A stretch of 45,591 nt of DNA from Halobacteriales archaeon QS_3_64_16. GTDB lineage: Archaea > Halobacteriota > Halobacteria > Halobacteriales > Halococcaceae. The stretch is from assembly GCA_003021705.1 (NCBI GenBank), contig PXRJ01000030.1, forward strand, positions 1 to 45,591, given 5' to 3'. Below, in pieces: positions 26,352 to 35,217 of this stretch (position 1 is the first letter of the stretch; each line of letters opens with the position of its first letter). A program made the translations under genes and the position numbers. The notes beneath the pieces were generated by a model that saw nothing but the letters and a program-made list of their open reading frames with translations, was not told the origin of the DNA and did no database searches.

Positions 26352-26929
26352 GAATGACATCCTCCTCGCCGTAAAGGGCGAGGTTTCCCTGGCGTTGGGA
26401 TATTACGTTCGCAGTCCGCCGGTTCTTCTGGAAGGAATCGCCCTTCCGTAGCGTCGAACTGACGGACTGCTGGCTGTGCCATCCAGCCGTTACTCCTATG
26501 TCCCGAGAGAGACTCGGAGGTACTTTCCTGTCGAATGTTTTCCGCACCATTGCTGTCGGCGTTCGCCACCAGGCCACACTCCTCGCAAACGTACAAGCCA
26601 CGTTCGACGGACTGACGGCCGTCTTTCGTCCTACAGACCGAATAGGACTTCGACGTGCCCCGCTCGAAGACGGGTTCAACGCCGATCCCTTCTGCTTCGG
26701 CCTTGTATGTAAGCATCGTCGTGAACCGATCGAACGCCCACCCATGCAAATCGAGGTTCCCGTGACCGCCCCAGTTCGTCGAGTCGCCGCTTTCGTCGCT
26801 GCGGATACCGCTAAGGTCGCCGACGACGATCGTTCCAACATCGTGCCCGACGCACTGTTGAACCATGGCTTTCGAGAGCGTGTGCAGGAAGTGTGAGCGG
26901 CGATCGTCGTGCTCGTCTCGGCGTGTCAT
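26352..26929 (-). pseudogene. TnpB (IS200/IS605, IS1341-type) C-terminal remnant
   Basis: The minus frame reads HFLHTLSKAMVQQCVGHDVGTIVVGDLSGIR, then NLDLHGWAFDRFTTMLTYKAEAEGIGVEPV, the zinc-finger part RGLYVCEECGLVANADSNGAENIRQ and the end NGWMAQPAV. These are the RuvC-II, target-nucleic-acid-binding and RuvC-III parts of the RNA-guided nuclease TnpB. The N-terminal ~200 residues, including the RuvC-I Asp, are missing. The first zinc CxxC is damaged (only one Cys in KSYSVCRT), and no stop follows the usual end. It lies immediately upstream of prf1 on the same strand and retains the element's right-end hairpin. Confidence 0.85.
26364..26383 (-). repeat. IS200/IS605-type right-end hairpin (reRNA/omegaRNA scaffold remnant)
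   Basis: A perfect 7-bp stem, CCTCGCC/GGCGAGG, encloses a 6-nt loop and is followed by GAGGATGTCATTC on the minus strand. From memory this is the conserved right end of haloarchaeal IS1341-type elements, which also forms the guide-RNA scaffold of TnpB. The sequence after the end is the leader of prf1, so any leftover guide would be taken from there. Confidence 0.7.
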
Positions 26930-27167
26930 CGACAGCGGCGAACGCCGAGAGGACCCAGCGTCCACAGCATACCCAGCGGGTTCGATCAGCCTGGACGACA
27001 GCTAATAGGAGGCAACATCACGTGGCAGTCGAGTCGCCTTCGATCGCGGTCTAACGCACGGCCGACGGTACATCTCAGCGGGCGCTGTCATGACGAGGAG
27101 ATCGACCACGTCGCCATGGATACGACTGCAAAGACGGTATGAGCCATCCATTCGGGGCTAAGAACGC

Positions 27168-27407
27168 ATGACAGAGAAGGAACTCGGAGAGAACGAAGTG
27201 AGTCTCGACCAGGCCGCCGACCGCTTCGAAGCCATCGCCGCCGAACTCCGTGAGGAGGGCGACTTCGACATCGATATCGACAACCGAACCGTCCACCTAT
27301 CAACCCCATCGGTGATCGCCATGGAGATCGGCGTCCGCGAGTCCTCCTCGATGCTTCGCGGCGATCGGGAGACTCTCACCGTCAAGATGGACTGGCAGCC
27401 CGAGTAA
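27168..27407 (+). CDS. amphi-Trp domain protein
   Basis: A 79-residue acidic protein. It shows VSLDQAADRFEAIAAELREEGDFDIDIDNRTVHLSTP and ends with the alternating ESSSMLRGDRETLTVKMDWQPE strand pair that names the amphi-Trp domain family. It is small, soluble and probably cytoplasmic; its function is unknown. Confidence 0.75.
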   Translation: MTEKELGENEVSLDQAADRFEAIAAELREEGDFDIDIDNRTVHLSTPSVIAMEIGVRESSSMLRGDRETLTVKMDWQPE

Positions 27408-27547
27408 GCGAGGGTTCTCCCGTTCGATTCGTGACAGTGCACCGCCGTCGCTCGAGAGCTACGTCATCGGTCGAACCCGTCCTGTTCGGACGCGGCGGTT
27501 GGTCCAAACGACAACGCCTATTAGTGACATCGGCCTGGGTGTCGGTC

Positions 27548-28030
27548 ATGGCAGCACGCGAGGGGTCGGAGTCGGTCCCGACGGGCTGGATAGTGATCTT
27601 TCTAGTGTTAGTTCTCGGCGTCGGCGCCGGGTCGGTCGTCGTCGTCGGCGGCGGCGACGTCTTCGGCCTCGGCGGCGGAGCGAATGCGAGCAGTGGGACC
27701 AACGCGAGCGGCGGTGGAGCCAATGCGAGCGCAGGCGGCGGAGCGAACGCGAGTGACGGAGGTGCGAACGCCACAGGAAACGCCAGTGGGATGAATACAA
27801 GCGGGGCGAACGCAAGCGGCGGCAGCGCCAATGCTAGCGGGGGACCGAACGCCAGCAATGCGACGAACGCGAGCACCGGAGGAGCGAACACGAGCGGTGC
27901 TGGCGGCGGGAACGCCAGTGGCACCAGCACAGGCGGTGGAGCCAACGCCAGTGGTACGAACGGCACTGACAGGAACGCTACCGGTGGAAATACTACTGGT
28001 GCCGGTGCCAACGGGACCGGTTCCCGGTAA
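27548..28030 (+). CDS. mucin-like single-pass membrane protein, densely N-glycosylatable
   Basis: A 160-residue protein: a short polar N-terminus, one membrane helix (WIVIFLVLVLGVGAGSVVVVGG, residues ~14-35), then ~125 residues of Gly/Ala/Asn/Ser/Thr low complexity. That tail contains 19 N-x-S/T sequons (NAS, NAT, NTS, NGT, NTT), mostly as GGANAS-type units. The expected topology is N-in with a long glycosylated outer tail, or a signal peptide with a shed tail. A TATTAG box lies ~27 nt before the ATG at 27548; an in-frame GTG at 27539 is possible. No PGF-CTERM motif. No family assigned; repeats may have expanded by slippage. Confidence 0.65.
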   Translation: MAAREGSESVPTGWIVIFLVLVLGVGAGSVVVVGGGDVFGLGGGANASSGTNASGGGANASAGGGANASDGGANATGNASGMNTSGANASGGSANASGGPNASNATNASTGGANTSGAGGGNASGTSTGGGANASGTNGTDRNATGGNTTGAGANGTGSR

Positions 28031-28082
28031 GATCGGTCACCCACGCGTCCACAGCGCTCCGGAAGCCGACTCCGGCTCGTCT

Positions 28083-29188
28083 CTAGCCGTCCTCGAGGGC
28101 CCGTTCGAGCCGGTGGCGGTCGATAGCGTGCTCGGTCCTACCTCGAGTCACGAAATCGGCAAGCACCCCGCCGAGGACGGCGCTGAACTTGAAGCCGTGA
28201 CCTGAAAACCCCGCAGCGACATGGACGTTTCCCTGCTCGGGGTGTGAGCCGAGCAAGAAGTGGCCGTCGAACGATTCGGTCACCAGGCACGTCGAGAGGC
28301 CCATCGTCGGCCCGGCACCGTCGGGGAAGTAGGTCTCGGCGAACTCCCGGTGGAGTTCTTCGTCGGCCGCCGTTGGCTCCCGGGCCATCGCCTCGGGATC
28401 GGTCCCAGTGGGCGAAGGCGGGTCGACGCCGAACTTGAAGCCTGGCACGTCATACATCGGAAAGCCATAGCCCGAGCCCTGCTCGCCCCGCAGGCTGAAG
28501 ACGGGGAATCTTCGAGGTTCGAAGCGCTCGGGGTTCGACGGCTGGAGCCAGGCCATGACATGGCGCGTGGGGGTGAGAAAGGCGTCGAGATCAGGAAGAA
28601 GTCGGCCCGTCCAGGCCCCCGCTGCAATTACGAGGTCGTTGGCTTCGTAAGCTCCCTTATCCGTCTCGACGCAGACTTCCCCGCTGGTCCGGCTGGTCCC
28701 ATCAGTCCCGCCGGTCTCGGTCCAGTTCTCGACCCGCTCGCGGGCGTGGATCGTCGCGCCAGCGGCGTGAGTCACCGTGGGCAGCGTCAGTGGAGTGAGG
28801 GACCCCGTCTGACTTCCGTTCCCGAAAGCTCCTCGTGGTCGATACCATGGGCGTCGAGAGATGCCCTCGCGCTGTCGAGAAAAGCGGAGTCCGGTTCGGC
28901 GGCGTGCACCGATCCGGTAATCGTGAGTAGGTCACGACCGGTTTCGTCTTCCAGATCGCGCCAGTGCTCGAACGCTGCCCGCGCGAGCGGGACGTAGGAG
29001 GGGTCTTCGGGTTGAGTGAGCCGGACGATCCTCGTCGAACCGTGGCTCGACCCACGGGTATGAGGGACGTCGAAGCGCTCGAGACCTAAGACGTCGAGCC
29101 CGCGTGCCGCGAGGCGGTAGGTCGCTGCGCTGCCGACGCCGCCGACGCCGATTACGATCGCATCGTAGTGTTCAGGTGTCGGGTTCAC
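28083..29188 (-). pseudogene. FAD-dependent amine oxidase (N-methyltryptophan/sarcosine oxidase type), internal deletion
   Basis: The first frame (GTG start at 29188) gives the FAD motif AIVIGVGGVGSAATYRLAARGLDVLGLE, then HTRGSSHGSTRIVRLTQPEDPSYVPLA typical of SolA/MSOX, and stops at 28787 after SGTEVRRG. A second frame carries the rest from HAAGATIHARERV to VHVAAGFSGHGFKFSAVLGGVLADF. The missing piece is the family's PDGGF...PERC segment, about 35 residues, and the frame changes at the join, so a deletion of roughly 100 nt inactivated the gene. It begins 13 nt after argS and was probably cotranscribed. Confidence 0.8.
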
Positions 29189-29201
29189 ATTTGGGGCAGT
29201 G

Positions 29202-31025
29202 TCACATCGACTCAGGGGCGGCGACCCCGAGACACCACAGGGCGTTCGCGACGGTATGTCGGGCGGCGGCCACGAGAGCGAGCCGGCTCTCTTTCAGTTC
29301 CTCGGGCGCGTCGAGCACCGGACACTCCCGGTAGAAGGCGTTGAACGCTTCGGCGACCTCGCGGGTGTAGGTCGCGATCGTGTGTGGCGTGAGGTTCTCG
29401 GCGGCCGTCTCGACGACCGCGGGGAAGCGAGCGATGGTTTCGAGCAGCGCCCGTTCCTCCGAGGTGTCGAGCGCGTCGATCGCTTCGGTGTCGACCGACG
29501 ATTCGGCGCGGCCGTCCTCACCAGTTCCGGGCATCGATTCGAGCGCGGCGAAGGGGTCTCGCTCACTTCCTTCGAGCCGGCCGGCCTCCGCGAGAATGCC
29601 ACAGGCCCGCGCGTGGACGTACTGCACGTAGGGGGCGGACTGGGCCTCGAAGTCGAGCGCGCGATCCCACTCGAAGGTGATCGCTTTCGTGGGCTGTTTG
29701 GCGACGATGTCATACCGCACCGCCCCGATACCGACCTGGCGGGCGATACGGGAGAGATCGCTCTCGTCGAGATCGTCGTCGCGGATCCGGGAATCGAGGC
29801 GGTCTTCGACCTCCTCGCGAGCGCGGGCGGTCGCCTCGTCGAGCAGGTCGTCCAAATCGACGCCCGTGCCCTCCCGCGTGCTCATCCCACCCTCGGGGAG
29901 GTTGACCCAGGAGTAGAAGGTAGAGGTCAGCCGATCGGGGTCGTTGCTGAGGATCTCCAAGGCGGCCTCAAGCTGGCTCGCGTGGAGCTTCTGGTCCTCG
30001 CCGAGGACGGTTATCGCCCGGTCGAAGTTCGCGAACTTCCACTCGTGGTGAGCGAGATCCCGTGTGGTATAGAGGCTCGTTCCATCGGAGCGCAGGAAGA
30101 CGAAGGGCTTCTCGATATCCCACTCGGCGAGATCGAGCTGCCAGGCCCCTTCCTCGCGCTCGGCATAGGAGCTGTCTTCGAGGCGGGCAACGATCGCCTC
30201 GGTACTGCCGTCGCGCATGAAGCGAGTCTCCTTGACGAACTCCTCGAAGGTCGCGGGCAGACGGTTCAGGGAGGTCTGCATCCCACCCAAGACCCTATCG
30301 ACCACCCGGCTCACGCGCTCGTAGGCCTCGGTCTCGCCCGCCTCTAAGCCCTGCATGAGCGCCTCGATCTCGGCTTCGGCTTCCTCGCGCGCTTCGTCGT
30401 TTGCGGTCTCCAGGAAGGAATTGCCCTTTCGATAGTAGCGCACGAGGTCGTAATCGGCCCGGTCGCGCTCGGGTGCGGGGAGATCGCTCTCCGCGAAGGT
30501 TTCATAGGCCCAGGTAAAGAGGGCGATCTGCCGGCCGGCGTCGTTGACATAGTAGTGTCGGGCGACGTCGTAGCCCGCGAGGTCGAGCGTACGGGAAATC
30601 GCGTCGCCGACGATCGGATTTCGGGCTCGCCCGACGTGCACAGGCCCAGTAGGGTTGGCGCTCGTGTGCTCGATGACGACGCTTTCGTCCTGGGCCGGAA
30701 GACGGCCGTATCCCCTCTCTCCCGCCGCCTCGAGGGTGTCGGCGTAGTACGCTTCGCTCGGCATGAAATTGAGATAGGGGCCCTGCGTCGAGACCTCCTC
30801 CAAGTAGTCGGACTCCGCGAGGTCGATCTCGCTGGCGACCTCGCTTGCGACCTGGGGAGGGGGAGCGCCGCGTTCGCCCGCGAGTCGGAAGGCGACACTG
30901 GAGGCGAGAACGGCCGGGACGTTCTCGGGCGGTTCCTCGATCCCGAGATCGGTCGTCGGCAAGGAGAGCGAGGAGAGAGCCTCCCGGAGGACGTCTTCTG
31001 CCTCCTCACGCAGCCTAATGAACAT
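29202..31025 (-). CDS. argS: arginyl-tRNA synthetase
   Basis: The 607-residue class I synthetase charges tRNA-Arg. It has the N-terminal Arg_tRNA_synt additional domain, then the HIGH-equivalent HVGR at residues 130-133 within [17 protein letters not shown], and [18 protein letters not shown] in the catalytic core. A KMSK-like loop GGMSTREG follows, and the C-terminal DALR anticodon-binding domain ends [20 protein letters not shown]. Full length. The ATG at 31025 is the only sensible start. Confidence 0.95.
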   Translation of the reverse strand: MFIRLREEAEDVLREALSSLSLPTTDLGIEEPPENVPAVLASSVAFRLAGERGAPPPQVASEVASEIDLAESDYLEEVSTQGPYLNFMPSEAYYADTLEAAGERGYGRLPAQDESVVIEHTSANPTGPVHVGRARNPIVGDAISRTLDLAGYDVARHYYVNDAGRQIALFTWAYETFAESDLPAPERDRADYDLVRYYRKGNSFLETANDEAREEAEAEIEALMQGLEAGETEAYERVSRVVDRVLGGMQTSLNRLPATFEEFVKETRFMRDGSTEAIVARLEDSSYAEREEGAWQLDLAEWDIEKPFVFLRSDGTSLYTTRDLAHHEWKFANFDRAITVLGEDQKLHASQLEAALEILSNDPDRLTSTFYSWVNLPEGGMSTREGTGVDLDDLLDEATARAREEVEDRLDSRIRDDDLDESDLSRIARQVGIGAVRYDIVAKQPTKAITFEWDRALDFEAQSAPYVQYVHARACGILAEAGRLEGSERDPFAALESMPGTGEDGRAESSVDTEAIDALDTSEERALLETIARFPAVVETAAENLTPHTIATYTREVAEAFNAFYRECPVLDAPEELKESRLALVAAARHTVANALWCLGVAAPESM

Positions 31026-31139
31026 ACCTGGGATTTCCCTGCTGGTCGTATAGGAATGTCGAGTTAGTATTGCTCTGCTGGTCGGCTACAGTCGATCAGA
31101 GAACGGGCCTCAACATATAAGAAAATCAGCGGTAGGCGG

Positions 31140-31262
31140 TCAAGCAATGCACGCGCGAACGAGCAGCCGGAGGCGCGAGTGAGCGTTTTTGGTGGAGATT
31201 TTTGCTGGGCCCGCAGTGAGCGCGAGTGAAACGAGCGCGAACGAGGACCCCAGGAAAAAGGT
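31140..31262. repeat. GAGYG-rich repetitive intergenic element
   Basis: The 244-nt space between argS and the alcohol dehydrogenase gene holds GCGCGAACGAG twice, plus GCGCGAGTGAGCG, GCAGTGAGCG and GCGAGTGAAACGAG. These are separated by TTTTTGGTGGAGATTTTTGC and followed by CCCAGGAAAAAGG. I remember similar GAGCGAACG/TTTTTGGT blocks scattered through other haloarchaeal genomes. An AT-rich AACATATAAG lies at about 31112-31121. No gene is seen. Confidence 0.4.
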
Positions 31263-31269
31263 CCGTGTC

Positions 31270-32334
31270 CTATGCGAACTCGTCGATCACCGGGATGCCC
31301 ATCGTCCCGAAGTCGTTCATCGCCTCGAGGCGATCGGAGACGTCGTCGAGCGCCACGGTCTCGGAGACCACTCGGCTGGGGTCGAGCTTGCCGCGCTCGA
31401 CCATCCGGAAGATCTCGTCGTAGCGGGTGGGCTGCATCCCGAAGGAGCCGATGAACTCGATCTCCTGCATCGTCATGAGATCGGTCGGAACAGCGACCAT
31501 GCCCTCCTCTTCTTGGGTGGTGAGTCCGATCTGGATATGTTGACCACGGCGCTTGAGACTCATAATCGAGTTCCGGCAGGTTTCTGCGATGCCCAGCGCG
31601 TCGACCGAGACGTCCGCGCCGCGGCCGATAGCGGCCTGTACCTCTCCGGGAGTGTTCTCGGCGTCGGCAGCGTTGACGACCTCGTCCGCACCCAGATCGC
31701 GGGCTTTCTCCAGCTTCTCGTCGGTGAGGTCGACGGCGACGACGTTCGCACCCAGCGCGTCGGCGATATGCACCGCAGAGAGGCCGACGCCACCACAGCC
31801 GTGTACCGCGACCCAATCGCCCCCGCCGACGTCCGCGCGGTGGGCGAGCCCGTGGAAGGGGGTCATGAACCGGCAACCAAGCCCGGCCATGTCGACCGCG
31901 TCGACCCCGTCGGGCAGGGTCACGGTGTTCTGGTCGGCGACCGGCACGTGGAGTTCCTCGGCGAAGGCACCGGGGGCCGGCTCGGCGAAGCCGAGGGGGA
32001 CGACGTTCTCACAGATGTTCGACCGGCCGCGCTGGCACTCGTGGCAGGTGCCATCGCCGAGGTTGAAGGGGACCGCTACCTGGTCACCCTCGCTGACGTG
32101 TTCGACCTCCTCGCCGACCGCGACAACTCGTCCTGCCGGTTCGTGCCCGAGGATCTGACCCTTCGGGGGCTTTGCCCCGACCCAGTCCCAATCGCCCTGC
32201 CAGCCGTGCCAGTCCGACCGGCAGATCCCACAGGCTTCCATCTCGACTACCGCCCCGTCCGTAGCGGGGTCGGGCGCGTCGACGTTCTCGATCGAAAGCG
32301 GTTCGCCGTAGTCTTCGAGTAGTGCTGCGCGCAT
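31270..32334 (-). CDS. zinc-dependent alcohol dehydrogenase (MDR family)
   Basis: A 354-residue medium-chain dehydrogenase. The catalytic zinc ligands are Cys38 (CGICRSDWH) and His63-Glu64 (GHEPAGRV). The structural-zinc lobe has three cysteines, C97, C100 and C108, with Asp94 where the first would be. The NAD(P) fold is VAVHGCGGVGLSAVHIADALGANVVAVD, with Asp after the last strand suggesting NAD preference. It is close to Zn-dependent dehydrogenases acting on small alcohols or aldehydes. It reads toward argS and is divergent from the hydrolase gene. Confidence 0.9.
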   Translation of the reverse strand: MRAALLEDYGEPLSIENVDAPDPATDGAVVEMEACGICRSDWHGWQGDWDWVGAKPPKGQILGHEPAGRVVAVGEEVEHVSEGDQVAVPFNLGDGTCHECQRGRSNICENVVPLGFAEPAPGAFAEELHVPVADQNTVTLPDGVDAVDMAGLGCRFMTPFHGLAHRADVGGGDWVAVHGCGGVGLSAVHIADALGANVVAVDLTDEKLEKARDLGADEVVNAADAENTPGEVQAAIGRGADVSVDALGIAETCRNSIMSLKRRGQHIQIGLTTQEEEGMVAVPTDLMTMQEIEFIGSFGMQPTRYDEIFRMVERGKLDPSRVVSETVALDDVSDRLEAMNDFGTMGIPVIDEFA

Positions 32335-32520
32335 GCCCTCTGGTGATTGCGGGACGATACCATAGGTGTTGCGGTGGAGGGGCCGATCAGTGACGCTGGT
32401 AGTGATGATACTAATGGCGCGACGCGAGGACAGAGGACGGCCACAGTAATCGTAGAGATGCTCGAAGCACGGTCGAGCAAGGATGGCTTCTTAGTAGGAG
32501 GACCTGATAGACCGAGGTCG

Positions 32521-33387
32521 ATGGCAGCAAACGACTTCGACTACGAATCCTGGAGTGACGCACAGGAGCGAACGACGGTGACGGTCGACGGCCACGACCT
32601 GGAGATGGCCTATCGCGACGACGGCGATAGCGGCGGCGCGGATGGCGAGGGCGACCCCGTGGTCTTCGTTCACGGCATCCCGACGAACTCCTTTCTCTGG
32701 CGGCGACTGGCGTCCTCGCTGGCCGAACAGCGACGGGTGATCGTCCCCGACCTGGTGGGCTACGGCAATTCGGCGAACCACGACGGGTTCGACCGCTCGA
32801 TCCGTGCCCAGGAGCAGGCACTCGGGGATTTGCTCGAGGAACTCGGTCTCGATTCGGTCTCGCTGGTCTCTCACGACATCGGCAGCGGAGTCGCGCTGCG
32901 CTACGGGGCCCATCACCCCGATCGGGTCGGGAAACTCGTCGTCTCCAATGGTACCTGTTACGATTCCTGGCCGGTCGATTTCATCACGAACCTGGGATTA
33001 CCGGGCACGGCCGAGATGGATAGCGAGGAGTTCGAGGCGACCATCGAGTCGGCCTTCAGCCAGGGGACCTACGACGACGCCGACCCCACCTTCGTCGAGG
33101 GTATGACGACACCGTGGCTGCGCGAGGGGGGCCAGCGGGCGCTCGCCCGCGCAGCAGTATCGACCAACACCAATCACACGACCGAGATCCCCTACGGAGA
33201 GATCGAGGCCGACCTGCTCTGTCTGTGGGGTGAGAACGACGACTTCCAGCCGATCGAGTACGGCGAGCGACTGGTCGAGGACGTCGGCGGCGAGATGGTT
33301 CGACTCGAGGAGGCCTATCACTGGGTCACCGAGGACCGCCCCGAGGAGTACCGCGAGGAACTCGAAGCCTTCCTACTGGAGGAATAA
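32521..33387 (+). CDS. alpha/beta hydrolase with Asp nucleophile (haloalkane dehalogenase/epoxide hydrolase-like)
   Basis: A 288-residue alpha/beta-hydrolase: oxyanion-hole HGIPTNSFLWRRL, VIVPDLVGYGNS, and nucleophile elbow SHDIGSG with Asp119 in place of the usual Ser. The later acid is in GENDD (Asp240/241) and the base His267 is in AYHWVTEDRPEEY. An Asp nucleophile is the hallmark of haloalkane and fluoroacetate dehalogenases and of epoxide hydrolases. The ATG at 32521 is preceded by a GGAGG sequence and opens the conserved part; the in-frame extension to 32347 is not protein-like. The substrate cannot be read from sequence. Confidence 0.82.
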   Translation: MAANDFDYESWSDAQERTTVTVDGHDLEMAYRDDGDSGGADGEGDPVVFVHGIPTNSFLWRRLASSLAEQRRVIVPDLVGYGNSANHDGFDRSIRAQEQALGDLLEELGLDSVSLVSHDIGSGVALRYGAHHPDRVGKLVVSNGTCYDSWPVDFITNLGLPGTAEMDSEEFEATIESAFSQGTYDDADPTFVEGMTTPWLREGGQRALARAAVSTNTNHTTEIPYGEIEADLLCLWGENDDFQPIEYGERLVEDVGGEMVRLEEAYHWVTEDRPEEYREELEAFLLEE

Positions 33388-33498
33388 GCGAGCTACAGAA
33401 GTCGGAATTCGACGATCAAACAGCCAACGAGGTTATGTGTAACTGGGCTCGTAATGATCTGTAGCCGGCTTCGATCGATTCCGACCGGCGGTGAGAGC

Positions 33499-33951
33499 AT
33501 GACAGACCACGAACGACGGAACACGCCCAGGAACCGCGAGGTCGCGCCCGCGAGCGGGTACGGCATCTCGATCACGCTGATCGGCGGCGTGTTGCTCGCA
33601 CTCTCCTATTATGGGGTGTTCGCCCTGCGCAGCGGGGACGGAGCCGGGCTCTCGTTGCCGGAGCCGTTCTATCTGCTCGCAGTAGCCTTCCTGTTCGTCG
33701 TCGAGTTGCTGAAGAGCCGTCACAAAGGACTCATCGCGCTCGTGCGCGCGGGGCTGTTCGCCGCGGTCTTCGGCGTGCTCGTCGTCCTCGGCGTCGAGGG
33801 GGTCGTCGCGCTCGTCGAGGCTCCCGGAGCGGCACTGAATGGCTACGCCGGCGTAACCGTCCTCTCTATTGCGCTCGTTCTCGCCGCGCTCGGATACTTT
33901 GCCTATCACTCGGTGATCCAGTTCGACCGCCGCAAGCGAATCGGCGAGTGA
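33499..33951 (+). CDS. four-helix membrane protein, unknown
   Basis: A 150-residue protein with a ~20-residue polar N-terminus and four membrane helices: GISITLIGGVLLALSYYGVFAL, EPFYLLAVAFLFVVELL, ALVRAGLFAAVFGVLVVLGVE and VTVLSIALVLAALGYFAYH. It ends in the basic tail DRRKRIGE. The ATG at 33499 follows a GGTGAG sequence. I do not recognise the family; similar small membrane proteins are common in haloarchaea. Confidence 0.7.
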   Translation: MTDHERRNTPRNREVAPASGYGISITLIGGVLLALSYYGVFALRSGDGAGLSLPEPFYLLAVAFLFVVELLKSRHKGLIALVRAGLFAAVFGVLVVLGVEGVVALVEAPGAALNGYAGVTVLSIALVLAALGYFAYHSVIQFDRRKRIGE

Positions 33952-34050
33952 GGATACCGACCGTCGGCCCATCGACCCACCGGCCCCGAACAGGCTGGAT
34001 GGCGAACGCTCGATCGGGGCCTTCATTGAGCGGCCACACTCCTAGCGTAC

Positions 34051-35169
34051 ATGGACGACCACCTCATCGACGGTGATACGCTCTCGACCGCCCGCAAATC
34101 CGTGCTGCCCGGTGAGGGCTTCTTCTATCCCGATTCCTTCGACGAGGAGCGCGCCGATCAGGAGGCCGCGGCCACACTCGCGGGCGCGGCAACCGTGGTC
34201 GTCGCGGATCCGGACGCCGACGGCCTGGCGTGTGTGGCGCTGCTAGAGGTCGTTTTCGGTGACGTCGCATTGATCGGGGCCGGGCCACATGACCTGTCCG
34301 AGGCACTCGCCCGCGTGGGCGCATACGCCGAACCGGAGGCCCGCGTGTTCGTCTGTGATCTCTGTCCAGATAGCGAGGACGATCTCGTAGCTCTAGAACG
34401 ACTGGTCGATCGGGAAGAAGGAAGAGAGGGGAACGACGAAGGAAAACTGCGATGGTTCGATCACCACCAGTGGGACGAGAGCGTCGCCCGCGCGGTACGC
34501 GAGGCGGGCGTCGATCTGGTCGTCGGCGACTCCGAAGAGGAGTGCTCGGCGGACGTAACGCTTCGCTCGCTCGATCACGATTTCGAGGCAACGTACCGTG
34601 ACCTCGCAGCAGTCACGCGCGATCACGACCTCTGGCTGCGCGAGGATCCCCGTAGCGACGATCTCGCGGATTTCGCCTACTGGGCCGATAGCGAGGAGTA
34701 TCTCGAGACGATACTCGAACACGGGGCGGACCTGCCAGCCGAGGTAGAGGCATATCTCGCCGAGCGTCGAATCGAGAAAGAGGAGCTGATCGAACGCGCG
34801 GTCGATCGCGCGGAGTTCGCCGAGATCGGCGCCTGGACAGTGGGGATTACCTACGGGCGCTGTTCGCAGAACGAGGTGGCAGAGGCCCTCCGCGAGCAGG
34901 GGGCCGATGCCTCGGTGATCGTCAAGCCCGCCGGGAGCGCGAGCATCCGCGGGTCGGAGGGCTTCGAGCGGTGTCACAAGGTCGCCCGCCAGGTAGACGG
35001 TGGGGGCCACCCCAAGGCGGCCGGCTGTAAGCCCGACATCTACGAGGACATGCTCGATTACGCCCATCACTGGAGCACGCGGGGCGCGGTGACCAAACGC
35101 GTGATACGGGAAGCCTTCGAGCGACTCCCCGAGACCGACGACGAGGAAAGCGAGAGCGCCGATCGATAA
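34051..35169 (+). CDS. DHH family phosphoesterase (RecJ/Nrn-like)
   Basis: A 372-residue DHH/DHHA1 protein. Motif I is VVADPDADG (residues 50-58), motif II is in VCDLCPD, motif III is DHH at 137-139 (FDHHQWD), and a later Asp lies in AVTRDHDLW. The C-terminal DHHA1 domain has the nucleic-acid-binding GGGHPKAAGC. Such archaeal proteins are Mn-dependent exonucleases or oligonucleotide/cyclic-dinucleotide phosphodiesterases. Convergent with the DUF5807 gene. Confidence 0.88.
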   Translation: MDDHLIDGDTLSTARKSVLPGEGFFYPDSFDEERADQEAAATLAGAATVVVADPDADGLACVALLEVVFGDVALIGAGPHDLSEALARVGAYAEPEARVFVCDLCPDSEDDLVALERLVDREEGREGNDEGKLRWFDHHQWDESVARAVREAGVDLVVGDSEEECSADVTLRSLDHDFEATYRDLAAVTRDHDLWLREDPRSDDLADFAYWADSEEYLETILEHGADLPAEVEAYLAERRIEKEELIERAVDRAEFAEIGAWTVGITYGRCSQNEVAEALREQGADASVIVKPAGSASIRGSEGFERCHKVARQVDGGGHPKAAGCKPDIYEDMLDYAHHWSTRGAVTKRVIREAFERLPETDDEESESADR

Positions 35170-35206
35170 TCACCGACCGATCGGGCTGTGATCGGTGGTC
35201 GGAACT

Positions 35207-35212
35207 AAAAAA
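35207..35212 (-). terminator. T-run terminator after the DUF5807 gene
   Basis: On the minus strand TTTTTT begins 6 nt after the stop of the gene at 35218. A partial inverted repeat (GATCGG...CCGATC) lies just beyond. Oligo-T runs terminate archaeal transcription, so this probably ends the leftward transcript of the convergent pair. Confidence 0.45.
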
Positions 35213-35217
35213 GTGAT

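Noticed and set aside
25033-26841. 602-residue extended release factor
   Set aside because: The extra N-terminus reads through the TnpB remnant in the wrong frame; aRF1 begins at 26274.
27548-28030. CRISPR-like array suggested by the regular GGANAS-coding repeats
   Set aside because: Repeats are short, in frame, irregular and have no unique spacers; they code for a low-complexity protein tail.
29199-30347. 382-residue plus-strand frame over argS
   Set aside because: Antisense shadow of an essential, motif-complete synthetase.
31064-31876. Arg-rich 270-residue minus-strand frame
   Set aside because: Off-frame shadow of the alcohol dehydrogenase extending through a repetitive intergenic region.
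31189-32322. 377-residue plus-strand frame over the alcohol dehydrogenase
   Set aside because: Antisense shadow; the dehydrogenase has all zinc and cofactor motifs.
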